A DNA stretch of 64,000 nucleotides from G965200765 sp965200765 (lineage in GTDB: Bacteria; Pseudomonadota; Gammaproteobacteria; Arenicellales; JAJDZL01), in NCBI GenBank assembly GCA_965200765.1, contig OZ241380.1:124001-188000 (forward strand), given 5' to 3'. Numbering within the stretch: position 1 is the stretch's first letter; each line of letters begins with the position of its first letter. Shown here one piece after another: positions 38,501 to 49,990 of the stretch. The notes under the pieces were generated by a model that made no database searches, had not been told where the DNA came from, and saw only the letters and a list, made by a program, of their open reading frames with translations. The position numbers were made by a program, and so were the translations under genes.

Positions 38501-41500
38501 GACACCGCAATCGTCCGGCTCGTTGTTCCGGGTGCAAACGTCAGCACGCCGGCGGTGACCGCCGCGTAGTCGGTCCCCGAGATCGCCGTGCCGCCCGTCT
38601 GCGCGTAGTCGACCGCGAGCTGCGACGTGCTCGACGCGCTCAGTGTCACCGTGAACACCAGGTTCACTGAACTGCTGTCGCCTTCAGTCACGCTCGGCGA
38701 GTTGATCGAGAATTTCGGATCGTCGTCCGTGATCGTGCCGGTGCCGGTCGCCGTCGAAATCGCCGTGCCCGCCGACGCATTGCTCAGCGTGAGCACCACC
38801 GTCTCGTTCGACTCGTCCACTGTGTCGCCTGTCACCGACACTGTAATTGTCTGAGTCGTGGTTCCCGCAGCAAACGTCAGCGTGCTGCCGGTGACTGCTG
38901 TGTAGTCGGTTCCCGAAGTCGCTGTGCCGCCCGTCTGGGCGTAGTCGACCGTGTACGGCGACGAAGCAGACGCACTCAGCGTAACGGTGAATACCAGATT
39001 CACCGAGCCGCTGTCGCCCTCCACAACGCTCGGCGAGTTGATCGAGAAATTCGGGTCGTCGTCGCGGATCGTCCCGGTGCCGGTCGCCGTCGAAATGCCC
39101 GTGCCCGCCGATGCATTGCTCAGCGTGAGCACCACCGTCTCGTTCGACTCGTCCGTCGTGTCGCCCGTCACCGACACCGCAACTGTCCGGCTCGTCACAC
39201 CCGACGCAAACGTCAGCGTGCCGGAAACAGCAGTGTAGTCAGTGCCTGCGGTCGCCGTTCCGTCCGAACTGGCGTAGTCAACCGACAGCGGCGACGAGCT
39301 CGACCTCGTCCCGCTCAGTGTCACCGTGAACACCAGGTTCGCCGTGCTGCTGTCGCCTTCCGACACGCTCGGCGAGTTGATCGAGAATTTCGGGTCGTCG
39401 TCCGTGATCGTTCCGGTGCCGCTCGCGGTCGAAATGCCGGTCGATGCATTGCTCAGCATGATCACCACCGTCTCGTTCCCTTCGTCCGCCGTATCGCCTG
39501 TCACCAGCACCGCAATCGTCTGGGTCGTGACCCCTGCTGTAAACGTCAGCGTGCCGCCGGCGACCGCCGTGTAGTCGGTCCCCGAAGTCGCCGTGCCGCC
39601 CGTTTGGGCGTAGTCCACTGTGTGCGACGACGATGCCGACGCACTCAGCGTCACTGTGAATGTCAGGTTCACCTGGCCGCTGTCGCCTTCCGCCGCGCTC
39701 GGCGAGTCGATCGAAAATACCAGGTCGTTGTCCGTGATCGTGCCGGTGCCGCTCGCCGTCGAAATGCCGGTCGTCGCATTGCTCAGCTCGAGCACCACCG
39801 TCTCGTTCCCCTCTTGCGTCGTGTCGCCTGTCACCGACACTGCAATCGTTTGGCTCGTGGTGCCCGCCGCAAACGTCAGCGTGCCGCCGGCGACCGCCGT
39901 GTAGTCGGTCCCCGAAGTCGCCGTGCCGGTGCCCGCATCGGCGTAGTCCACTGTCTGCGTCGACGAAGCCGACGCATTCAGCGTCACTGTGAACGTCAGG
40001 TTCACCGAGCCGCTGTCGCCTTCCGTCACGCTCGGCGAGTCGATCGAAAACACCAGATCGTCGTCTCTGATTGTGCCGGTGCCGCTGGCCGTCGCAATCG
40101 CCGTGCCCGCCGACGCATTGCTCAGTGCGAGCGCCACCGTTTCATTCCCTTCGTTCAGCGTGTCGCCCCGCACCGATACCGTTATTGTCCTGCTGGTCTC
40201 GCTTGCCGCGAACGTCAGCGTGCCGGCGACGACCGCCGTGTAGTCGGTCCCGGAACTCGCCGTCCCGCTGCCTGCGTCGGCGTAGTCAACCGTGTGCGGC
40301 GATGCGCTCGCGGTACTCAGCGAAACGGTGAACACCAGATTCACCGAGCCGCTGTCGCCTTCCGCCACGCTCGGCGAGTCGATCGAGAATACCAGGTCGT
40401 CGTCTCTGATCGTCCCGGTGCCGCTGGCCGTCGCAATGCCGGTCGTCGCATTGCTCAGCGAAATCACGATCGTCTCATTCCCCTCGATCGCCGTGTCGCC
40501 CGTCACCGATACTGTAATCGTCCTGCTCGTGACACCCGCCCCGAACGTCAGCGTGCCGCCAGTAATGGCCGTGTAGTCGGTTCCGGAACTCGCCGTCCCG
40601 GTGCCTGCATCGGCGTAATCGACCGTGTGCGGCGACGAAGCTGACGCGCTTAGCGTCACTGTGAACGTCATGTTCACCGAACTGCTGTCGCCTTCCGCTA
40701 CGCTCGGCGAGTCGATCGAAAACACCAGATCGTTGTCCACGATCGTCCCGGTGCCGCTGGCCGTCGCAATGCCGGTTGTCGCATTGCTCAGCGAAATCAC
40801 GATCGTCTCGTTGCCCTCGTTCAGCGTATCGCCCGTCACCGATACTGTGAAGGTCTTGCTCGTCTCCCCCGCGGCGAACGTCAGCGTGCTGCCGGCAATC
40901 GACGCATAGTCGATCCCCGACGTCGCCGTGCCGCTTCCTGCATCGGCGTAGTCGACCGTGTGCTGCGACGTGCTCGACGAACTCAGTGTCACCGTGAACA
41001 CCAGGCTCGCCGAACTGCTGTCGCCCTCCGCCACGCTCGGCGAGTCGATCGAGAATGCCAGGTCGTTGTCTCTGATCGTGCCGGTGCCGGTCGCGGTCGC
41101 GATTCCCGTGCCGGCCGAGGCGTTGCTCAGCGTGATCTCCACCGTTTCGTTCCCCTCTCCAGTCGTATCTCCCGTTACCGACACCGTAATCGTTTGGCTC
41201 GTGTCCCCCGGTGCAAACGTCAGCGTGCCGGCGGCAACAGCCGCGTAGTCGGTCCCTGAAGTCGCAGTCCCGCCTGTCTGGGCGTAGTCGACTGTGAGCT
41301 GCGTCGTGCTCGACGCGCTCAGTGTCACGGTGAACACCAGATTCACCGGGCCGCTGTCGCCTTCCGTCACGCTCGGCGAGTCGATCGAGAATTTCGGATC
41401 GTCGTCCCGGATCGTGCCGGTGCCGGTCGCCGTCGAAATGCCCGTGCCGGCCGACGCATTGCTCAGCGTGAGCACCACCGTCTCGTTCGACTCGTCCAGC

Positions 41501-44500
41501 GTGTCTCCCGTTACCGATACCGCAACTGTCCGGGTCGTGGTCCCCGGCGCAAACGTCAGCGTGTCGGCGGTGACCGCCGCGTAGTCGGTCCCCGACGTCG
41601 CCGTGCCGCCCGTCTGGGCGTAGTCGACTGTGAGCTGCGACGTGCTCGAAGCGCTCAGTGTCACCGTGAACGTCAAGCTCGCTTGGCCGCTGTCTCCCTC
41701 TGTCACGCTCGGCGAATTGATCGAGAATTTCGGATCGTCGTCGGTGATCGTGCCCGTGCCGGTCGCCGTCGCAATCCCGGTGCCAGCCGAGGCGTTGCTC
41801 AGCGTGAGCGCCACCGTTTCGTTCGACTCGTCCAGCGTGTCGCCCGTCACCAATACTGTAATCGTCTGGGTCGTGCTATTCGCCGGAAACGTCAGCGTGC
41901 TGCCGGCGACCGCCGTGTAGTCGGTCCCCGAGGTCGCCGTGCCGCCTGTTTGAGCGTAGTCCACCGTCAGCTGCGACGTGCTCGAAGCGCTCAGTGTCAC
42001 CGTGAACGTCAAGCTCGCTTGGCCGCTGTCGCCCTCCGTCACGCTCGGCGAGTTGATCGAGAATTTCGGATCGTCGTCCCGGATCGTGCCCGTGCCGGTC
42101 GACGTCGCGATTCCGGTGCCGGCCGAGGCGTTGCTCAGCTCGATTGCCACCGTCTCGTTCGACTCGTCCGCGGTATCGCCCATCGCCAATACTGTAATCG
42201 TCTTGCTGGTTTCATTCGCCGCAAATGTCAGCGTGCCGGCGGTGACCGCGGCGTAGTCGGTTCCCGACGTCGCCGTGCCGCCCGTTTGAGCGTAGTCGAC
42301 TGTAAGCTGCGACGTGCTCGCGGCACTCAGTGTCACTGTGAAGATCAAGTTCGCTTGGCCGCTGTCGCCTTCAGTCACGCTCGGCGAGTCGATCGAGAAT
42401 TTCGGGTCGTCGTCCGCTATGGTCCCGGTGCCGGTCGTCGTCGAAATCGCCGTGCCCGACGACGCATTGCTCAGCGTGAGCACCACCGTCTCGTTCGACT
42501 CGTCCAGCGTGTCGCCGGTCACCGGTATGGTAATTGTCCGGCTCGTGGTCCCCGCCGCAAACGTCAGCGTGCCGGCGGCGACCGCCGTGTAGTCGGTCCC
42601 CGAAGTTGCCGTGCCGCCCGTTTGGGCGTAGTCGACCGTGTAAGGCGACGCACCCGCAGCACTCAGCGTCACCGTGAACACCAGGCTCGCCGAGCTGCTG
42701 TCGCCTTCTGTCGCAGTTGGCGAGTTGATCGAGAATTTCGGATCGTTGTCCGCTATGGTCCCGGTGCCGCTCGCCGTCGCAATGGCCGTGCCTGACGATG
42801 CATTGCTCAGCGTGAGCACCACCGTCTCGCTCGCTCCCTCATCCGTCGTGTCACCCGTCACCGACACCGTAATTGTCTTGCTCGTTTCCCCCGCCGCAAA
42901 CGTCAGCGTGCTGGCAGCAACAGCCGTGTAGTCGGTCCCCGAAGTCGCGGTTCCGGTCCCTGCATCGGCATAGTCGACCGTGTACGGCGAGGTGCTCGAC
43001 GCACTCAGCGTCACGGTGAATATCAGATTCGCCGTGCTGCTGTCGCCCTCCGTCGCGGTTGGCGAATTGATCGAGAATTTCGGGTCATCGTCGGTGATCG
43101 TGCCGGTGCCGCTCGCGGTCGAAATGCCGGTCGTCGCATTGCTCAGCGTGATCGCCACCGTCTCATGCCCTTCGTCGGCCGTGTCGCCCGTCACCGACAC
43201 CGTAATCGTCTGGGTCGTGGTCCCCGCCGAAAACGTCAGCGTGCTGCCGGCGACTGACGTGTAGTCGGTCCCCGAAGTCGCGGTTCCGGTGCCCGCATCG
43301 GCGTAGTCCACCGTGTGCGGCGACGTGCTGGACGCATTCAGCGTTACTGTGAATACCAGATTCGCCGAGCCGCTGTCGCCTTCCGTCACGCTCGGCGAGT
43401 CGATCGAAAATGTCAGGTCGTTGTCGATTATCGTACCGGTGCCGCTCGCCGTTGAAATGCCGGTCGACGCATTGCTCAGCGTGATCGCCACCGTCTCGTT
43501 CCCTTCGTTCGCCGTATCGCCCGTCACCGATACCGTGATCGTCTTGCTGGTCTCATTCGCTGCAAACGTCAGCGTGCTGCCGGTAACCGACGTGTAGTCG
43601 GTTCCCGAAGTCGCTGTTCCGGTCCCGGCATCGGCGTAGTCCACCGTTTGCGGCGACGTGCTCGAAGCATTCAGCGTCACGGTGAACACCAGATTCACCG
43701 AGTTGCTGTCGCCTTCCGTCACGCTCGGCGAGTCGATCGAAAATACCAGGTCGTCGTCCACTATCGTGCCGGTGCCGCTCGCGGTCGAAATGGCGGTCGT
43801 CGCATTGCTCAGCTCGATCACCACCGTCTCGTTCCCCTCGTTCAGCGTATCGCCCCTCACCGATACCGCAACTGTCTTGCTCGTCTCGCCCGGCGAAAAC
43901 GTCAGCGTGCTGCCGGAGATTGACGTGTAGTCGGTCCCCGAGGTCGCGGTCCCGGTGCCTGCGTCGGCGTAGTCCACCGTGTGCTGCGATGCGCTCGTCA
44001 GACTCAGCGTCACCGTGAACACCAGGTTCGCCGAGCCGCTGTCGCCTTCCGTCACGCTCGGCGAGTCGATCGAAAATACCAGGTCGTTGTCCGTTATGGT
44101 CCCGGTGCCGCTCGCCGTCGCGATTTCCGTGCCGGCCGACGCATTGCTCAGCTCGATCACCACTGTCTCGCTCGGCTCTCCTGTTGTGTCCCCTGTCACC
44201 TGCACCGTAATCGTTTGGCTCGTCACTCCCGCCGCAAAGGTCAGCGTGCTGCCGGTGACCGACGTGTAGTCGGTACCCGAAGTCGCGGTCCCGGTGCCTG
44301 CATCGGCGTAGTCGACCGTAAGCGGCGACGTGCTCGACGCACTCAGCGTCACTGTGAATGTCAGATTCACCGAGCCGATGTCGCCCTCCGTCACCGTAGG
44401 CGAGTTGATCGAAAATTTCGGATCGTTGTCCGTGATTGTGCCCGTCCCGCTCGCGGTCGAAATGCCGGTCGTCGCATTGCTCAGCGAAATCACCACGGTC

Positions 44501-47500
44501 TCGCCGGTCCCCTCGTCCAGCGTGTCGCCCGTCACCGATACCGCAATCGTCTTGCTGGTCTCATTCGCCGCAAATGTCAGCGTGCCGCCCGAAATGCTCG
44601 TGTAGTCGGTCCCCGAAGCTGCAGTGCCGCTGCCGGCATCCGCATAGTTTACCGTGTGCGGCGACGTGCTCGACGCACTCAGCGTCACTGTGAATACCAG
44701 ATTCACCGAGCTGCTGTCGCCTTCGGTCACGCTCGGCGAGTCGATCGAGAATACCAGATCGTTGTCCGTGATCGTGCCGGTGCCGCGCGCCGTCGAAATG
44801 CCGGTCGTCGCATTGCTCAGCTCGATCACCACCGTCTCGTTCCCCTCGTTCGACGTGTCGCCTGTCACCGACACTGCAATCGTCTTGCTCGTCTCGTTCG
44901 CCGCAAACGTCAGCGTGCCGGCGGTGACCGACGTGTAGTCGGTCCCCGCAGTCGCCGTGCCGCTGCCTGCATCGGCGTAGTCGACGGTGTGCGTCGACGA
45001 GACCGACGCACTCAGCGTCACCGTGAACGTCAGATTCACCGAGCCGCTGTCGCCCTCCGTCACGCTCGGCGAGTCGATTGAAAATGTCAGGTCGTTGTCA
45101 ATGATTGTTCCGGTGCCGGTCGCCGTCCCGATGCCCGTGCCGGAGGTCGCATTGCTCAGCGTAATTGCTACCGTCTCGTTCCCTTCGTTCGCCGTATCGC
45201 CCGTCACCGATACCGTGATCGTCTTGCTCGTCTCGCCCGCCGAAAACGCCAGCGTGCCGTTCGGAATCGTCGTGTAGTCGGTCCCCGAAGTCGCCGTGCC
45301 CGTACCCGCATCGGCGTAGTTCACCGTCAGCGGCGACGAGCTCGACGCACTCAGCGTCACTGTGAATGTCAGATTCGCCGAGCCGCTGTCGCCCTCGGTC
45401 ACGCTCGGCGAGTTGATCGAGAATTTCGGGTCATCGTCCGTGATCGTGCCGGTGCCGGTCGACGTCGAAATCGCCGTGCCCGATGACGCATTGCTCAGCG
45501 TGAGCACCACCGTCTCGTTCGACTCGTCCAGCGTGTCTCCGGTCACCGACACCGTGATCGTCTGGGTCGTGGTCCCCGCCGCAAACGTCAGCGTGTCGGC
45601 GGCGACCGCCGTGTAGTCGGTCCCCGAAGTTGCTGTGCCGCCCGTTTGCGCGTAGTCGACCGTGTACGGCGACGCACCCGCAGCACTCAGCGTAACGGTG
45701 AACACCAGGTTCGCCGAGCCGCTGTCGCCCTCCGTCGCGGTTGGCGAGTTGATCGAGAATTTCGGATCGTTGTCCGTGATCGTACCGGTGCCGGTCGCCG
45801 TCGCAATGGCCGTGCCCGACGATGCGTTGCTCAGCGAAATCACTACCGTCTCGCCGGCTCCCTCGTCCGTCGTGTCGCCTGTCACCGATACTGTAATCGT
45901 CTGGGTCGTCACTCCGGGCGCAAACGTCAGCGTGCTGGCAGTGATTGCCGTGTAGTCGGTTCCCGAAGTCGCGGTCCCGGTGCCCGCATCGGCATAGTCG
46001 ACCGTGTACTGCGAGGTGCTCGACGCACTCAGCGTCACTGTGAATGTCAGACTCGCCGAGCTGCTGTCGCCTTCCGTCACGCTCGGCGAGTTGATCGAGA
46101 ATTTCGGGTCATCGTCCCTGATCGTGCCGGTGCCGGTCGACGTCGCGATGCCTGTTGACGCATTGCTCAGCGAAATCACCACCGTCTCGTTCCCTTCGTC
46201 TACCGTGTCGCCCGTCACTGACACTGTGATCGTCTTGCTGGTCTCACCCGCCGCAAATGTCAGCATGCCAGCGGTGACCGCCGTGTAGTCGGTCCCCGAA
46301 GTCGCCGTGCCGCTCCCCGCATCCGCGTAGTTTACCGTGTGCTGCGACGTGCTTGATGCATTCAGCGTCACTGTGAACGTCAGGTCCGCCATGCTGCTGT
46401 CGCCTTCTGTCACGCTCGGCGAGTTGATCGAAAATACCAGGTCGTTGTCCGTGATCGTACCAGTACCAGTGCCTCGCGCCGTCGAAATGCTGCTTGTCGC
46501 ATTGCTCAGCTCGATCACCACCGTCTCGTTGCCCTCCTGCGTCGTGTCCCCTGTCACCAACACCGTAATTGTCTTGCTCGTCTCGTTCGCCGCAAACGTC
46601 AGCGTGCCGCCGGTAACCGACGTGTAATCGGTTCCCGAAGTCGCTGTCCCGGTCCCTGCATCGGCGTAGTCGACCGTTTGCGGCGACGAGACCGACGCAT
46701 TCAGCGTCACTGTGAACACCAGATTCACCGAGCCGCTGTCGCCTTCCGTCACGCTCGGCGAGTCGATCGAAAATACCAGGTCGTTGTCCCTGATCGTACC
46801 GGTGCCGCTCGCGGTCGAAATGCCGGTCGTCGCATTGCTCAGCGAAATCACCACCGTCTCGTTCCCCTCGTTCAGCGTGTCGCCCCTCACCGGTACCGTA
46901 ATCGTCTTGCTGGTCTCATTCGCCGCAAACGTCAGCGTGCCGCCTGAAATTCTTGTGTAGTCGGTCCCTGACGTCGCGGTCCCGGTGCCTGCATCGGCGT
47001 AGTCGACTGTGTGAGTCGACGAAACCGCCGCATTCAGCGTCACTGTGAATACCAGATTCACTGAGCCGCTGTCGCCCTCCGTCACGCTCGGCGAATCGAT
47101 CGAAAATTCCAGGTCGTTGTCCCTGATCGTACCGGTGCCGGTCGCCGTTGAAATGCCGGTCGTCGCATTGCTCAGCGAAATCACCACCGTCTCGTTCCCC
47201 TCGCCCAGCGTGTCGCCCGTCACTGATACCGCAACTGTCTTGCTGGTCTCATTCGCCGCAAACGTCAGCGTGCCGCCGGTAATTGACGTGTAGTCGGTTC
47301 CCGAAGTCGCAGTACCGGTGCCTGCATCGGCGTAGGCGACCGTGTGCGTCGACGAGACCGACGCACTCAGCGTCACTGTGAATTCCAGATTCACTGAGCC
47401 ACTGTCACCCTCCGTTACGCTCGGCGAGTTGATCGAAAATGTTATATCGTTGTCAATGATCGTACCGGTGCCGCTGGCCGTCGCAATGCCCGCGCCGCCC

Positions 47501-49060
47501 GTCGCATTGCTCAGCGAAATCACCACCGTCTCGTTCCCCTCCTGCGCCGTGTCGCCCGTTACCGGCACCGTAATCGTCTTGCTCGTCTCGTTCGCCGCAA
47601 ACGTCAGCGTGCTGCCTGTGATTGCCGTGTAGTCGGTCCCCGATGTCGCTGTCCCGGTGCCCGCATCGGCGAAGTCAACCGTGTGCTGCGTCGAAACCGA
47701 CGCATTCAGCGTCACTGTGAACACCAGATTCACCGCGCCGCTGTCGCCTTCCGTCACGCTCGGCGAGTCGATCGAAAATTTCAAATCGTCGTCCGTGATC
47801 GTACCGGTGCCGCTCGCCGTCGCAATGCCGGCGCCGCCCGTCGCATTGCTCAGGTTGATCACCACCGTTTCGTTCGCCTCCACTGCAGTATCGCCCGTCA
47901 CCGGCACCGTAATCGTCTTGCTCGTCTCACCCGCTGCAAACGTCAGCGTGCTGCTGGCGGCCAGCGCCGTGTAGTCGGTTCCCGACGTCGCCGTGCCGGT
48001 GCCCGCATCGGCGTAGTTCACCGTGTGCTGCAATGCGCTCGCCGCACTCAGCGTCACCGTGAATGTCAGATTCACCGAGCCGGTGTCGCCCTCCGTCACG
48101 CTCGGCGAGTTGATCGAAAAAGTAGGCGCACTTTCATTGTCGGTGGTGGTCATCGCCACATTCACGTCGGATAAAGCGTTGTAACCGGTATCTGACGACG
48201 ACGGGTTTAGCACCACGTTCCAGCTCTGGCTGCCGTCGTATATGCTGTCATCGACACCCGTTACTGTCACCGACTGCGTAGTATTGTAGTCGTCGCTCGT
48301 GAAGATCAGCTCGCCCGGCGACACAGAACCCTCGGAGGTGTCGCCGCTGGAAACATTGACAGTCACTTTCGCCGTCGGTGCCTTCCCTAGCCGTACAGTG
48401 AACTCCGACTTGCTGCCCGCCTCCGTGACCGTAGCACTATTGGTGGGGGTGCTTACCTGCAGCTCCTCGACAACCGCTTTGATTGTGAAGGTGGCTACGT
48501 CATGCCATCCGCTTATAGAGGATTCAAATAACCCACCTTGTACCTGAACGGTAACTGTTGTATCCGTTGTGACATCGGCGGTGCTGGACCATCTCAAATC
48601 TATTTCAATACATAGGGGAGGAAGCTGATACCAGCAATGATTCGTAAGAGAAGGATCAAACACTCGAAGCGTTCGACCACCGACTATTGTGAGGCCAGCA
48701 GGAGCGTTTTGGAGCCGAACCTTGGAGGCATCCCAAGAAGGAAAGCGTCTCCAATCGTGAACAGCAAACTTCGCTGAAACATTACCGCTGCCGAACTGAT
48801 CTTCATAAATTGTAGTTCCACTAATTCCTGACGGACTACTAAAGTAATATGCCTTCGCATCAGACAGCATGCATACTGATATTGTCGCTGCCAGTAGCCA
48901 GCAGGCAATGTGCCTGGCAAGCGAGAGCCGGCGAACCGGGTTTTCGGATATACAAGTGAATGCACCCCCCCCCCCTCGTTAATTTATGCGCCAAAGCAAC
49001 AGAACTCTTTCGACTGCAAAGCCGGGCAATTGGGTCAACTAGCCTTAATATCAATTTCAT
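32506..49060 (-). CDS. Giant Calx-beta repeat adhesin/autotransporter, phase-variable and OFF in this sequence
   Basis: The long open frame begins at ATG 48870 (5,454 residues), but upstream of it the same frame has no start before an in-frame TAA. The next frame over begins at ATG 49060 with MKLILRLVDPIARL. If the G run at 48965-48975 had 10 or 13 G, the two join as SVALAHKLTRGGG then AFTCISENPVRRLSLARHIACWLLAATISVCMLSDAKA, a signal peptide with cleavage before YYF. Composition: N-terminal unknown domain to about residue 130, one divergent Calx-beta-like unit, then about 42 units of about 110 residues starting FSI(N/D)SPSVTEGDSG and ending GTGTI.D(N/D)D, which bind Ca2+ in known Calx-beta folds. 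A short helical linker follows (EVDTEIVAEVAREVTTSVV), then an outer-membrane beta-barrel ending in aromatic W (VMLTGQTDW). Probably an attachment protein, displayed on the cell surface. GC-rich compared with the neighbours. Confidence 0.85.
33985..48130 (-). repeat. Tandem array of about 42 Calx-beta repeat units
   Basis: About 42 direct repeats by my count, mostly 327-342 bases each, in the adhesin gene. Units differ by substitution and small indels (DADAGTGTATSGTDY versus AQTGGTATSGTDY forms), and the subtypes are interspersed and repeated in order-like blocks, which fits recombination or slippage between units. The units near the barrel side (last about 10) are the most divergent. The array may also be hard to assemble, so the number is uncertain. 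Confidence 0.85.
48965..48975 (-). promoter_or_regulatory. Poly-G tract of 11, candidate phase-variation switch
   Basis: A run of 11 C on the plus strand (11 G in the reading direction) lies 28 codons after the ATG at 49060. With 11 G the reading leads out of the adhesin frame and stops at 48860. With 10 or 13 G the frames join into a full signal peptide (see adhesin entry); with 12 an in-frame stop remains. Slipped-strand mispairing at such runs is a known switch for surface proteins. Confidence 0.6.
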
Positions 49061-49095
49061 CGGTTACTGCCTGAAAGTCTTTCATGCTTTTAACA

Positions 49096-49101
49096 ATTAT
49101 A
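49096..49101 (-). promoter_or_regulatory. Possible -10 box of the adhesin promoter
   Basis: A perfect TATAAT (complement of 49096-49101) lies 36 bases before the ATG at 49060, leaving a leader of about 30 bases. No good -35 box is seen at the usual distance, so it would be weak or activator-dependent. It supports transcription starting upstream of the poly-G tract. Confidence 0.35.
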
Positions 49102-49213
49102 AAGGATTTTCTTATAGTACCACGTAAAACTAATTGACTAGGCTGGTGAGGATCAAAGATATGCGTCAAGCTTTGATGGAAGCATAGCATGCAGGGCATT
49201 CATCTGTTTTGCA

Positions 49214-49450
49214 TCACAATTGATGCGCAAATGCACGACTATTTGCCGCAAATGCATGGACATGTGAGCTACACCGTTGTGAGCGATGTCTGGCAATTGC
49301 CAGCGCAGGTGCTGGATTTCTCTGTGCTGATTCTTTGCCTAACAGTTCATCTGCCCTGTTAGCCAACAAACACAGCAGTGCGGCAAAACCAAGCAGAAAA
49401 GCGGCAAGCAACCTGCCAAGCAAGCCTAGTCCGGGTGGCAACGTTTTCAA
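49214..49450 (-). CDS. Small hydrophobic hypothetical protein
   Basis: 78 residues from TTG at 49450; GGAGGG lies about 8 bases upstream, a good ribosome site. The N-terminus is a strong hydrophobic helix (about residues 5-28, PGLGLLGRLLAAFLLGFAALLCLLA), the rest is short and basic. No family recognised. It could equally be a chance frame in the 900-base gap upstream of the adhesin; the ribosome site is the main support. Confidence 0.35.
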   Translation of the reverse strand: MKTLPPGLGLLGRLLAAFLLGFAALLCLLANRADELLGKESAQRNPAPALAIARHRSQRCSSHVHAFAANSRAFAHQL

Positions 49451-49644
49451 TAGCTTGCCCTCCCCCTAATCAAAAATTCATAGTGAAATCAATTCACTAT
49501 GAACGTTCGTCCAAGATTGACATATTACAGTTACAGCACCGATTCAGATTGCATTCATCAAACTATTATGGAGGTTTGTTTTGCAATACAAAGTTGACGA
49601 CCAGATTGAGCATGCTATCAAGGACGTAAACCGCGCAAGAGAGG

Positions 49645-49932
49645 TTGCAAGGCCGAGAAAAAACCGGTGATTATCGCTGCAGCTCGTCTAGTAAAGCGGG
49701 TGAATTCGGAACGGGCGCGGAGGTTCGCTGGGACACATTCAATGCCTTGCAGATTCTGGGCGAACCGCATTGGCACGAACCCAAGTCCACTCCGCCGAAG
49801 AAAGTGGGTGAATGGCTTCCGAAGGTTCATATTGTCATCAGCAACTTCAAGAGTTTTCTGGCGGGAACCTTAGTTGCCGGATTGATTGTTGTAGGCCTGC
49901 GCTGTTCCTATGCCGATTCGGGTTTTCAATAA
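49645..49932 (+). pseudogene. IS1595-family transposase fragment
   Basis: A short C-terminal-like fragment: KKVGEWLPKVHIVISNFKSFLAG at about 49798-49870, close to the same block in the remnant at 13.7-14.4 kb. The frame before and after it does not match the transposase, and the catalytic part is absent. It marks an old insertion between the adhesin and the oxidoreductase gene. No intact terminal repeats seen. Confidence 0.7.
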
Positions 49933-49990
49933 TTCAGTTTAGGTACATGTAAAATAAAGTTCTTTGGATTATCCAACCGCGACAATTCTG

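Noticed and set aside
34000..48200. Dozens of plus-strand open frames of 82-96 codons or up to 370 codons opposite the adhesin gene
   Set aside because: They recur with the repeat period and mirror the minus-strand repeats. They are by-products of GC-rich repeat codons, not genes.
34000..48200. A CRISPR-like array because of regular direct repeats
   Set aside because: The period is about 330 bases, the whole unit is conserved, and it is translated in one long frame with Calx-beta motifs.
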